From NCBI RefSeq assembly GCF_003259505.1, contig NZ_QLLK01000016.1, positions 1 through 64,000 on the forward strand: DNA of 64,000 nt. The letters are read 5' to 3'. The stretch comes from Algoriphagus yeomjeoni. Its GTDB lineage: Bacteria > Bacteroidota > Bacteroidia > Cytophagales > Cyclobacteriaceae. Positions 39,609-48,202 of this stretch are shown here, in pieces (position 1 is the stretch's first letter; every line of letters starts with the position of its first letter). The notes below the pieces were generated by a model, which worked only from the letters and a program-made list of their open reading frames with translations, was not told the DNA's origin and made no database searches. The translations under genes were made by a program, and so were the position numbers.

Positions 39609-41300
39609 ATGCGTAGCCTCCTCCTTCTCTTCCTTTCAGGTCTCTTATTTTTTCAATGTAAACCAGAAAGAAGTCCGCCCACACTTATCCTTCACAATGC
39701 TAAAATTTGGACTGGAGAAAGCGAAAACTCCTTTGTGGAAGCAATTGCGATTCGAGACAGCCTAATTATTTCCATTGGTGATTCAGAATCTATTTTGGCC
39801 TTGGCTGGACCAGAAACCCAAGTCTTGGATTTAGCGGGAAAACTTGTTACTGCAGGATTCAACGATTCACATATCCATTTTTTAGGTGGTTCGATGGGTT
39901 TGACTCAAGTGGAATTATCAGGTGCAGAAACGTTTGACGCTGCCATTACAAGTACCTTGAAATTTATCGATGATAACCCAGACAAGGAATGGATCACGGG
40001 TAGAGGTTGGCAATACACTTTTTTTGAATCGGGCTTGCCTGACCATGAGACAATGAAGGCGCTGGATATTGATCGCCCAGTTTTTATCCGCGCCTATGAC
40101 GGACATTCGGCTTATGCCAATCCAAAGGCTATGGAGCTGGCTGGATTGGACGAAGCTTCGGTTTTTACTGGTTTTGGAGAATTGGTCAAAGATGAAAACG
40201 GGAAACCCACAGGTGCCTTAAAGGAAAATGCGATGGGGTTGGTAGGTAATTTGGTTCCTGAGGATACCTTTGAAGATGAATTGGACGGGCTTCGTAAAGG
40301 CTTGGAGTATGCGGCTTCGCTTGGAATCACCTCTGTGCAAAATGCCTCTGGTTCGGAAAAAGACCTTCGCTTATTTCAAACTCTTTATGAAAATGGTGAG
40401 CTTACCCTTCGCTATGCAGCGGCATTTTCGGTTTCTGAAGAGACTAGTCCAAGCCAACTTGAGCGCTTTGCATTTTTGAAAGATAGTGTTGGTGTTTCCA
40501 ATCCTTGGATCCGGGCTGATGCGATCAAATTCATGATTGATGGCGTGATAGAGGGGCATACCGGAGCAATGTTAGCCCCATATTCAGATCTTCCTCCATC
40601 CGATCCTTTGGCCTTAGGTCAGTTGAATTTCTCCATAGAAAACTATCAGAAGTTAGTAAAAACATTGGATGCAAAAGGCTTCCGATTGTATGCGCATGCC
40701 ATAGGGGATCGTGGCGTACGGGAAGTTTTGAATGCCTATGAAAAAGCGATGTTGGAAAATGATTCTAAGGAAAGAAGACATCGTGTGGAGCATATTGAGA
40801 CGATCAACCCTGATGATATTCCGCGCTTTTCAAAATTAGGAGTACTACCAAGCATGGAGCCGATTCATGCGGAACCTGGCACGACGACGGTTTGGTCAAA
40901 GGCTGTAGGTGAGGAGCGATTGCCTTATTCATTTGCTTGGAGGTCACTTTTGGATGCAGATGCAAAATTGGTTTTCAGTAGTGATTGGCCGGCATGTATA
41001 AGTTTGAATCCCATTAGAGGAATTCACGATGCGGTGAATCGAAGGAACCCGAGCGGGTATCCAGCTGAAGGTTGGATTCCTCAGGAGCGTATCAGCATCT
41101 TTGAGGCTATGAAAGCATATACTTCGATGGGTGCTTATTCATCCTTTGAGGAAGACCGAAAAGGACTTTTGAAAGTGGGTTTTTTGGCTGATTTGGTCGT
41201 TTTTTCAAGAGATTTGTTTGCGATTGATCCAATGGAAATCCATCAGGTTGTCGTAGAAAAGACGGTAGTAGATGGGAAGATTATCTATTCAAAAGATTGA
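39609..41300 (+). CDS. Amidohydrolase, YtcJ-like, lipoprotein
   Basis: 563 residues. Lipoprotein signal ends LFFQC (about 17). TIM-barrel amidohydrolase of the YtcJ branch: VTAGFNDSHIHF with the HxH, FIRAYDGHSAYAN, the Lys/Met of IKFMIDGVIEGHTGAML, YAHAIGDRGVREVL, RHRVEHIETI and FSSDWPACISLNP with the metal Asp. Such enzymes hydrolyse amides or formamides; substrates vary. The lipid anchor places it in the periplasm or on the outer membrane. Confidence 0.88.
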   Translation: MRSLLLLFLSGLLFFQCKPERSPPTLILHNAKIWTGESENSFVEAIAIRDSLIISIGDSESILALAGPETQVLDLAGKLVTAGFNDSHIHFLGGSMGLTQVELSGAETFDAAITSTLKFIDDNPDKEWITGRGWQYTFFESGLPDHETMKALDIDRPVFIRAYDGHSAYANPKAMELAGLDEASVFTGFGELVKDENGKPTGALKENAMGLVGNLVPEDTFEDELDGLRKGLEYAASLGITSVQNASGSEKDLRLFQTLYENGELTLRYAAAFSVSEETSPSQLERFAFLKDSVGVSNPWIRADAIKFMIDGVIEGHTGAMLAPYSDLPPSDPLALGQLNFSIENYQKLVKTLDAKGFRLYAHAIGDRGVREVLNAYEKAMLENDSKERRHRVEHIETINPDDIPRFSKLGVLPSMEPIHAEPGTTTVWSKAVGEERLPYSFAWRSLLDADAKLVFSSDWPACISLNPIRGIHDAVNRRNPSGYPAEGWIPQERISIFEAMKAYTSMGAYSSFEEDRKGLLKVGFLADLVVFSRDLFAIDPMEIHQVVVEKTVVDGKIIYSKD

Positions 41301-41494
41301 AAAAATTATGAGGCTACCGGTTATTTCTTGAAGATACCTGAAATTAAGAAAATGCCCAGGGTTCGAAATTGATTGTTGACTGACTTTTACATGAACAGTG
41401 TTTATGATCCTGTTTTTTAGGTTAATTTCACCCTGAAGTTTATTTTTCTACACAAGTTCATTTAGATAGAACGATTTCTTAACCCCCAATATTT

Positions 41495-43027
41495 ATGAAG
41501 AGAAAATTATTAATCCTGCCGGCGTTACTTTTAGCCGGAGTGACTTTTGCCCAACAAGTAGAACTTGAGGCAATTGAAAAAATCAAAAAAGAAGGCTTAG
41601 AAAATTCCAAAGTAGAGGAGATTGCTTTTCAATTAGTGGACAAAGCTGGCCCGAGATTGAGCAATTCTGAAGGCTACGAACGTGCTACAACTTATGCAGT
41701 CAAGCAGCTTTCTGATTGGGGTTTGGAAAATGCCGCAACTGAGCCTTGGGGCGAATTTGGCCGTGGCTGGGAAATGGAAAAGAGCTACGTTGCGATGACT
41801 AAGCCTTATTACATGCCTTTTATCGCTATTCCGAAAGCCTGGACTGAAAGCACTAAGGGTGAAGTAAGTGGCAAGGTTTATTTTCTTGACATAAAAACTG
41901 AAGATGACTTTGCTAAATACAAAGGCAAACTCAAAGGTGCTATTGTGGCTATTAAGCCAACTGGAACCCAAGAGCCTACCTACGAACCAGATGCTGTACG
42001 TTTCACAGCGGAACAGCTGCATGGTATGGAACATCCAGCTCCGAGAGGAAATAGTGGCTACACGCCGGAGATGATTGCTGACTTGAGAGCTGCTAGAGCT
42101 TTGGCTCAGAAAGTCAATGAGTTTATTGCTGAAGAAGGTGCAGCTTTGATCATCAAAGGAGTAAATGGTCGTCACGGCACACTTTTTACAAGTAGCCCCC
42201 GAGGTTATATTAAAGACACCCCAGAAGGAATTCCTGAATTGGAAACTGCGCCTGAAAATGTGAATTTGATGGCTCGATTGAGTGAAAATGGGGTAGAAGT
42301 GGAAGTGGAAGCAGAAGTGAAAACCCGCTACAGAACTGATGATCTTCAGGGATATAATGTGATCGCTGAGATTCCAGGTTCTGATCCTACTTTAAAATCA
42401 GAAGTAGTTATGCTTGGTGGACATTTGGATTCATGGCATGGTGCAGGTGGAGCGACTGATAATGCAGCGGGTTGTATCGTGATGATGGAAGCTGTTAGGA
42501 TTTTGAAAGCTACAGGTCTTCAGCCAAAGAGAACTGTACGCATTGCACTTTGGGGCGGTGAAGAGCAAGGGCTTCACGGATCTAGAGGATATGTGAAGAA
42601 TCATTTTGGTGATCGTGAGACGATGGAATTGAAACCTGAGCATGAAAAGTTGTCCGCGTATTACAATATTGACAACGGTACAGGTCGAGTTCGTGGGATT
42701 TACCTTCAAGGAAATGCTGCTGCTGAGCCGATTTTCAATGAGTGGTTTTTGCCTTTGGATGATATCGTTGAAGACCGTACGATCACCATCAGCAATACCG
42801 GAGGAACGGATCACCAGAGCTTTGATGCATTGAGCCTTCCAGGTTTCCAATTCATCCAAGATCCTGTAGAATACCGCACTCGAACGCACCATACAAATAT
42901 GGATACGTTTGAGAGATTGGAGTTGGATGACTTGAAGCAAATGGCCGTGGTTATTGCTTCATTCGTGTACAACACAGCTCAAAGAGATGAAATGATTCCT
43001 AGAAAAGAATTAAGAAAAGTAGAATAA
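41495..43027 (+). CDS. M28 family metallopeptidase with PA-type insert
   Basis: 510 residues, Sec signal ending TFAQQV (about 19). The peptidase core has all five zinc sites: GGHLDSWHGAGGATDNAAG with His and Asp, LWGGEEQGLHG with the Glu pair, YYNIDNGTGR with Asp, and RTHHTNMDT with the last His. A protease-associated-like insert lies before it (about 105-240). Aminopeptidase or carboxypeptidase action on exported peptides is likely. A strong terminator follows. Confidence 0.92.
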   Translation: MKRKLLILPALLLAGVTFAQQVELEAIEKIKKEGLENSKVEEIAFQLVDKAGPRLSNSEGYERATTYAVKQLSDWGLENAATEPWGEFGRGWEMEKSYVAMTKPYYMPFIAIPKAWTESTKGEVSGKVYFLDIKTEDDFAKYKGKLKGAIVAIKPTGTQEPTYEPDAVRFTAEQLHGMEHPAPRGNSGYTPEMIADLRAARALAQKVNEFIAEEGAALIIKGVNGRHGTLFTSSPRGYIKDTPEGIPELETAPENVNLMARLSENGVEVEVEAEVKTRYRTDDLQGYNVIAEIPGSDPTLKSEVVMLGGHLDSWHGAGGATDNAAGCIVMMEAVRILKATGLQPKRTVRIALWGGEEQGLHGSRGYVKNHFGDRETMELKPEHEKLSAYYNIDNGTGRVRGIYLQGNAAAEPIFNEWFLPLDDIVEDRTITISNTGGTDHQSFDALSLPGFQFIQDPVEYRTRTHHTNMDTFERLELDDLKQMAVVIASFVYNTAQRDEMIPRKELRKVE

Positions 43028-43050
43028 AAGAATAACTATCCACCAAATCC

Positions 43051-43084
43051 AAAACGGATATAAAGCAATTTATATCCGTTTTTT
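43051..43084 (+). terminator. Terminator after the M28 peptidase gene
   Basis: Perfect 14-base stem AAAACGGATATAAA / TTTATATCCGTTTT with loop GCAA, followed by TT. Confidence 0.95.
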
Positions 43085-43149
43085 GTTTTCAGGTAGCCAA
43101 ATGTTCTGGGCATTAGGGTTTACTTTTGGGAAAGCAAAAAAGTTAAGTT

Positions 43150-43893
43150 TTGAACAAAGAGAAAGCACTTTTCAACTGGAGTGGGGGAAAAGACTCTGCA
43201 CTGGCATTATATAAATTGCAGCAGTCACGGGAGTTTGAAATCGCTTGTTTATTGACAAGTATCAGTCAAAAATACCAGCGGATATCCATGCATGGAGTTC
43301 GGGTAGAATTATTGGAAAAACAAGCTGAACGTATTGGGATTCCCTTAGTGAAAATGGAAGTTCCAGATATGCCTTCTATGGAAGTCTACGAAGAAACCAT
43401 GCGAAATACCCTATCCAAAATCAAGGAAGATGGAATCACAACCTCAATTTTCGGAGATATTTTTTTAGAAGATTTGAGAACTTATCGTGAGAATAAGTTA
43501 TCCGAATTAGACATTAAAGGTGTTTTTCCACTGTGGAAACAGCCTACAGATAGACTTATTCGTGAGTTTCTGGATTTAGGATTCAAGACCATCACCACTT
43601 GTGTGAACGAGAAATATTTGGATAAAAGCTTTGTGGGCAGAGTGATTGATGAATACTTCTTGAAAGACCTTCCATCCAATGTCGATCCTTGCGGCGAAAA
43701 TGGTGAGTTTCATACGTTCGTATTCGACGGACCAATTTTCAGTAAGCCGATTGCCTTTGAAAAAGGGGGAATCGTACTTAGGAAATACGAGGCACCAAAA
43801 ACTGAAGACGATTCTGATCAGTGCTTTTCAAATGAGCAAGAAGATCCTGAGCTGTATGGGTTTTGGTATTGTGATTTGCTTTCTACTGAGTGA
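43150..43893 (+). CDS. Dph6-like ATP pyrophosphatase (diphthine-ammonia ligase family)
   Basis: 247 residues starting with TTG at 43150, since the P-loop comes at once: LFNWSGGKDSALALYKL has SGGKDS of the PP-loop at about 10-15. IFGDIFLEDLRTYRE and PLWKQPTDRLIREFLDLGFKTITTCVNEKYL match the family, as does ENGEFHTFVFDGPIF. Eukaryotic Dph6 amidates diphthine; bacteria have no diphthamide, so the substrate here is unknown. The last 11 bases overlap the convergent DUF389 gene. Confidence 0.85.
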   Translation: MNKEKALFNWSGGKDSALALYKLQQSREFEIACLLTSISQKYQRISMHGVRVELLEKQAERIGIPLVKMEVPDMPSMEVYEETMRNTLSKIKEDGITTSIFGDIFLEDLRTYRENKLSELDIKGVFPLWKQPTDRLIREFLDLGFKTITTCVNEKYLDKSFVGRVIDEYFLKDLPSNVDPCGENGEFHTFVFDGPIFSKPIAFEKGGIVLRKYEAPKTEDDSDQCFSNEQEDPELYGFWYCDLLSTE

Positions 43894-45832
43894 AAGACTT
43901 CCAGATTCCTTCAAAAAAACCCTCTTTTTTTACGTTTTTAGCTGATTCTCCTATGCTTATTCCCAATGTCATTTCTAATTCTATCGGCTGGTCGACTTCT
44001 TCTTCGATCTCAGATTTTATTTCATCAAAATCATCTGCAGTGAGAACTTTATCTGCAAGAATTGTCACTGAGAGGCGGAGTGGATTCAACTGTATCACTT
44101 TTACTTCTCTTAGTATTCCATGAGGGATTTCCTTTCCAGCTAATTCCTGAATGATCGAGTTTTCATTGACCATTTTAGTAAAGCTCAAACCAAGAGGCAA
44201 AGCGATAGCAAGTAGAATTCCCAGGCTGATCATAAGTCCGCGCTTGGCAAGACGGAAAGGTGAGAAGCCCAATATCAAGAAAGTCAATGAGGCCGACATG
44301 ACAATCCCCGCTAAGTTTGTTCCTAGGAGAAGCATGGCTCCTCCGAATACTCCCGGATCTAGCCATCCTATACCTATTCCTGCCACAGCCAAAGGTGGTA
44401 CCAAAGCAACAGAAATAGCTACGCCAGCAAGCGTTTTGTTGATTTCCTCTTTAGAGTAGGCATATGCGCCAGCAACTCCCGAAGCAATTGCGATTCCTAA
44501 ATCCAATAGATTTGGTCGGATTCTGGCGAGAATTTGATCATTGAGAACTTCCAGAGGTGTAATCAATGAAATTAGAATTGAGAAGAACAGCCCAATAACA
44601 ACTCCCCAAAAGATAGTGATCATGCTGTTTTTGATGAGTAACCCGTCTTGACGAAGTGCCCCCATAGCCAAGGAAATAATAGGTCCCATCAATGGAGCTA
44701 AGATCATTGCGCCTATCACGACTGGTGCGGAATTGCCGAAAAGTCCAAAGGTCGCAATCATCGTAGAAAGTGCCATCAAAACCAAGTAGCTAGAACTGGT
44801 TTGCGCATTCTGTCTTAACAAGGAAAATAGCTCTTTGAATTCTTCTGCAGTAGCGTGACGAACCCATGGCAAATATCCGTGAAGTAATTCTTCTTTCAGT
44901 TTTCCGGTTGGAAGCGACTTTGCATTTATCTCTGCAGGGCCTTCTTTTTTTTCTTGCTCAAGCAAGATTTTTCCAGGCAAAATGGAGATCGGGTCTTCGG
45001 TGAGCTTAATGATAAGTTCTTTTTCTTCTCCTTCTTGTCCATCAAGTGCAAAATGAATCTTTTGTTTCGAATTGATTTTTACCTCACTGCTGGAGATATA
45101 GCCTACAAAACTTGGAAGCGTACTTCCATGTGTTGGAAAAAATAGATTTTGGAGTCCGAACTGGATTAAAGCAAATAGGCTTTTGGGAGCCAAAATTAAA
45201 ATGTGAATTCTTCCATCATTTAATCCAGACTCTTCAATAACCCTCCGAAAAATGAAATTGCTTTCACAATGGGCCACCGCTAAAATCCCCATTGCGGCTG
45301 TCTCAACTGTTTTTTCTTCCTCATTCTTATCAAGATAAGTTATGGTGTATGGCTTAAGTATTACCCTTCGAAAAAGATTTACTAGTTGAGAAAAGCGTTT
45401 TTTAATTCCCGCAAAAAAGGAGGAGGTAGAATTGGAATAAAGGATACTCATAGAAGTACCTACGACCAGCGAGTTAAAAACTATCTGCTCGTTTACCTGC
45501 ATAGTTTCTAAATCAGGGATTTCCTTAGCTTCTTGTATTTCTTGCCAGGCATCTTCAAAGTCAGAATTGATGCAAAATCCTTTTCTGTTCTCAATCCCAT
45601 CAGGATGTGGTAATAGGGCAAGTTTTACTTTAGTCTTGCCAAGCGATTCTATTAACTCTTTTAATTGTTTGTCGGAAAGGGAGCAGGCTAAGCAATCATT
45701 TTCGGAATAATTTGAACCCTTCAATTCAGATAGTGAGACATGGTTGTCAGGCTTTGGGTCAAGTCTTTCTAGAAGCTCGTCAAGTTTTTTTTGCTCTGTT
45801 TCCGGGTCAAATACAAAAGTAATTTTCTTCAT
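43883..45832 (-). CDS. DUF389/TIGR00341 membrane protein fused to a degenerate lipid-kinase-like region
   Basis: 649 residues. The C-terminal part (about 345-600) is DUF389 with eight or so hydrophobic segments: YLVLMALSTMIATFGLFGNSAPVVIGAMILAPLMGPIISLAMGAL begins it, and VALVPPLAVAGIGIGW is typical. The N-terminal ~300 residues resemble a diacylglycerol/YegS-type lipid kinase: LALLPHPDGIENRKGFCIN stands for the nucleotide-binding LGTGN region and KIHFALDGQEGE for the C-terminal DGE sheet. The GGDGT loop is missing (ACLSD-like text is in its place), so it is probably not an active kinase. Second gene after the AGE epimerase. Confidence 0.75.
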   Translation of the reverse strand: MKKITFVFDPETEQKKLDELLERLDPKPDNHVSLSELKGSNYSENDCLACSLSDKQLKELIESLGKTKVKLALLPHPDGIENRKGFCINSDFEDAWQEIQEAKEIPDLETMQVNEQIVFNSLVVGTSMSILYSNSTSSFFAGIKKRFSQLVNLFRRVILKPYTITYLDKNEEEKTVETAAMGILAVAHCESNFIFRRVIEESGLNDGRIHILILAPKSLFALIQFGLQNLFFPTHGSTLPSFVGYISSSEVKINSKQKIHFALDGQEGEEKELIIKLTEDPISILPGKILLEQEKKEGPAEINAKSLPTGKLKEELLHGYLPWVRHATAEEFKELFSLLRQNAQTSSSYLVLMALSTMIATFGLFGNSAPVVIGAMILAPLMGPIISLAMGALRQDGLLIKNSMITIFWGVVIGLFFSILISLITPLEVLNDQILARIRPNLLDLGIAIASGVAGAYAYSKEEINKTLAGVAISVALVPPLAVAGIGIGWLDPGVFGGAMLLLGTNLAGIVMSASLTFLILGFSPFRLAKRGLMISLGILLAIALPLGLSFTKMVNENSIIQELAGKEIPHGILREVKVIQLNPLRLSVTILADKVLTADDFDEIKSEIEEEVDQPIELEMTLGISIGESAKNVKKEGFFEGIWKSFTQ

Positions 45833-45859
45833 TCTTTACTATTAAAAAGGTTCGTAACT

Positions 45860-47209
45860 CTATTCGCCATGTCTACTTATTTCTCTCAATCTTTCAATGC
45901 AATGATCTAAAGACCTATAATGATGGTAAATTCCTTTCCAAATATTGCCTTTTCCTACAGTTTTAAGTTCAGGTTGTTTGTCCAAACCACCAGAATACCA
46001 ATCTCCGTTCTCATGATCGATTAAGTAAGTGTCGGTATAGTTCCACAGCTTTTCAAACTTACCATAATAGTCGTGTGGATCGTCTGGATAAAGTTCAGCC
46101 ATAAGCAAAAGTGCATTCATTCCCTCAGCCTGTGCCCACCAATTTTTGGTGTCGTGAGTAATTCTGAAGCCATCTTTGAAATAATAACCCTCATCATAAA
46201 AACCACCTACACTTTCATCCCAACCCTTTTCCAGCGCATGATCGATCATCTTTTTTGCAATTCGGTGGGTTGTAGTGTCATTTTCCCAACCTAATGTTTC
46301 TGAGGCTTCTATCATCAGAAAACCTGTTTCCACATCGTGGCCAAATGAAACGTGGTCCAAATTATGATGAGCAAGAATAACTGCTTCAGTTGAGTCTACG
46401 AAAGTCACAGGCTTCCAATCTGGATAAAGAAAAAGGGTCAAGTTACCTTTCTCGGTCACAATTTGATCTCTTATTAGGAGAAGCATTTCCTCTAATCGCG
46501 CCTTCACAACTGGGTCTGGCCAAACATGATACAATTCAGTGAATGCTTCCAGCAAATGAATGGAGCTATTTTGATCCTTATAGCCCAAATCGGAAGTGGA
46601 CGGGATAGAGTCTGATCTGAAAATTGGCGTGCCGTCAATGGCTAAATGCTGGTAATATCCTCCGTTAATTGTGTCGTGGGCATGTTTGTCCAGCCAGAGA
46701 AAAGATTCCTTTGCGAAAGCTAGAGCTGATTCGTCTTTGGAGGCTTCATAGTAAGCTGCTAATGCAAAAATCCCAAACGCATTTCCATAGGCTGTTTTCA
46801 TTGGGTTACCGATTTGCTTTCCTTTCTTGTCTACTAGCCAATAAAATCCACCATATTCATAATCCCACATTTTACCTTTGAGGAATTGATAGCCATGTTT
46901 TGCGCCTTCTTTATAGTGATCTATTTCAGGGTATTTTAACGAAGCTTTTGAGTTTGTCCAAACATGCCGTGCTTGGGTGACGATCATTTTTTCCTGCTTT
47001 TCTCCAGGTTTGAAATCGTAGGAGAAATTACTCAGGAAACCACCATCTACTGTATCTATAGATGTGGGGTACCACTTGTCAAGTACTTCTGTTTTGAGAT
47101 GGTGTTCCAGTTGATCAGCTAGGATTTCTTTATCATTCTTTACCTTTTCAGGAGAAGAGCAAGCAAAGCAAAGCGACAGAAATAATGTAGGGAAATACTT
47201 TAAGGACAT
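45860..47209 (-). CDS. AGE family epimerase/isomerase lipoprotein (cellobiose 2-epimerase-like)
   Basis: 449 residues. Lipoprotein signal ends CFACSS (Cys 17 or so). (alpha/alpha)6-barrel family: GGFLSNFSYDFKPGEKQEKMIVTQARHVWTNS, MKTAYGNAFGIFALAAYYEAS, LGYKDQNSSIHLLEAFTELYHVWPD, VSFGHDVETGFLMIEASE, NWWAQAEGMNALLLMAELY and KGNIWKGIYHHYRSLDH show the His and Glu/Asp sites (residues spread over the full length). Members epimerise N-acylglucosamine or cellobiose/mannobiose at C-2. The lipid anchor is unusual for cytoplasmic relatives, so it probably acts outside the inner membrane. Confidence 0.88.
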   Translation of the reverse strand: MSLKYFPTLFLSLCFACSSPEKVKNDKEILADQLEHHLKTEVLDKWYPTSIDTVDGGFLSNFSYDFKPGEKQEKMIVTQARHVWTNSKASLKYPEIDHYKEGAKHGYQFLKGKMWDYEYGGFYWLVDKKGKQIGNPMKTAYGNAFGIFALAAYYEASKDESALAFAKESFLWLDKHAHDTINGGYYQHLAIDGTPIFRSDSIPSTSDLGYKDQNSSIHLLEAFTELYHVWPDPVVKARLEEMLLLIRDQIVTEKGNLTLFLYPDWKPVTFVDSTEAVILAHHNLDHVSFGHDVETGFLMIEASETLGWENDTTTHRIAKKMIDHALEKGWDESVGGFYDEGYYFKDGFRITHDTKNWWAQAEGMNALLLMAELYPDDPHDYYGKFEKLWNYTDTYLIDHENGDWYSGGLDKQPELKTVGKGNIWKGIYHHYRSLDHCIERLREISRHGE

Positions 47210-47307
47210 ATTGGAAATAAATTTTTAAAAAAGTGATGATAAAATGAACAACTTCAGACAAATGTCGTTAATTTTATGACAGTTGTACTTAGTGTAAAGT
47301 TAGAGAC

Positions 47308-47736
47308 ATGACTCAATTTACTATTTTCGATCCAGAAGTTGCTTATAATACTACAGACGATAAGTTCATTAATGACGTGATAACTCTTGTCAGGCAAGGT
47401 GTTTCGTTTGATGATTTTGATAAGTTTGCTTCCAAGAGCGCATTTTCGAACGAAGAATGGGCCGATTATTTACACATCTCGGAGCGTACACTCCAACGAT
47501 ACCAAAAAGAACAAAAATCATTTGATTCCTTGCAGTCAGAAAAGATAATCGAAATTGCCCTACTCCAGAAGCGAGGTGTGGAGGTGTTTGGTAAGAAGGC
47601 GAAGTTTCAATCTTGGCTAGAGACTCCAAGTTTAGCTTTGGGAGATTTAAAGCCAAAGTCATTTTTGGATAGCAGTTTTGGGATTACGCTTTTGAAGGAC
47701 GAGCTCACTAGGATTGAGTATGGCGTTCTGGCATGA
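47308..47736 (+). CDS. Antitoxin of the Xre/MbcA/ParS (DUF2384) family
   Basis: 142 residues. N-terminal Xre-like helix-turn-helix region VRQGVSFDDFDKFASKSAFSNEEWADYLHISERTLQRYQKEQKSF (about 29-72). The C-terminal toxin-binding domain has IIEIALLQKRGVEVFGKKAKFQSWLETPSLALGDLKPKSFLDSSFGI (about 82-127). It binds and neutralises the RES toxin encoded next, and usually represses the operon. The stop overlaps the toxin ATG by four bases (ATGA). Confidence 0.92.
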   Translation: MTQFTIFDPEVAYNTTDDKFINDVITLVRQGVSFDDFDKFASKSAFSNEEWADYLHISERTLQRYQKEQKSFDSLQSEKIIEIALLQKRGVEVFGKKAKFQSWLETPSLALGDLKPKSFLDSSFGITLLKDELTRIEYGVLA

Positions 47737-48194
47737 AGGTTTACCGCTTGAGCAAAAGCAAGTATAGCCTTGATTTATCAGGCAAAGGAGCTGAATTAGC
47801 TGGTGGGAGGTGGAATAGCAAGGGAAAAGCGGTACTTTACACCAGCCAATCCCGAGCACTATGCACTGCTGAAATCGCTGTTCATACTCCGTTGGGAAAC
47901 ATTCCGACTGATTATGAATTAGTGGAAATCATAATTCCAGAGAATATTGAAGTGAAGGAAATTGAGATTTCTGATTTATCACAGGATTGGAAAGCTATTC
48001 CGCACTCTCATGCCACTCAGCAATTGGGAGATAAATTTCTTGCTGAAAATAGATTTTTGGTTTTGAAAGTTCCATCTGCAGTGGTTCAAGGGGATTTCAA
48101 TTATTTAATCAATCCTCTGCATAGAAGGTTCTATGAGGTGGAAATCTCCCTCACAGAACCATTCGATTTTGATGCCCGACTATTCTCGAGATAA
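47733..48194 (+). CDS. RES domain toxin
   Basis: 153 residues. VYRLSKSKYSLDLSGKGAELAGGRWNSKGKAVLYTS contains the conserved Arg and the GGRWN motif, SRALCTAEIAVHT the conserved Glu, and VPSAVVQGDFNYLINP the conserved Ser. RES toxins (e.g. MbcT, ParT) degrade or modify NAD+ or Prs with an ADP-ribosyltransferase-like fold. All key residues are present, so the toxin looks active. It ends eight bases before the convergent mutase gene. Confidence 0.93.
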   Translation: MKVYRLSKSKYSLDLSGKGAELAGGRWNSKGKAVLYTSQSRALCTAEIAVHTPLGNIPTDYELVEIIIPENIEVKEIEISDLSQDWKAIPHSHATQQLGDKFLAENRFLVLKVPSAVVQGDFNYLINPLHRRFYEVEISLTEPFDFDARLFSR

Positions 48195-48202
48195 TATCAA
48201 GG

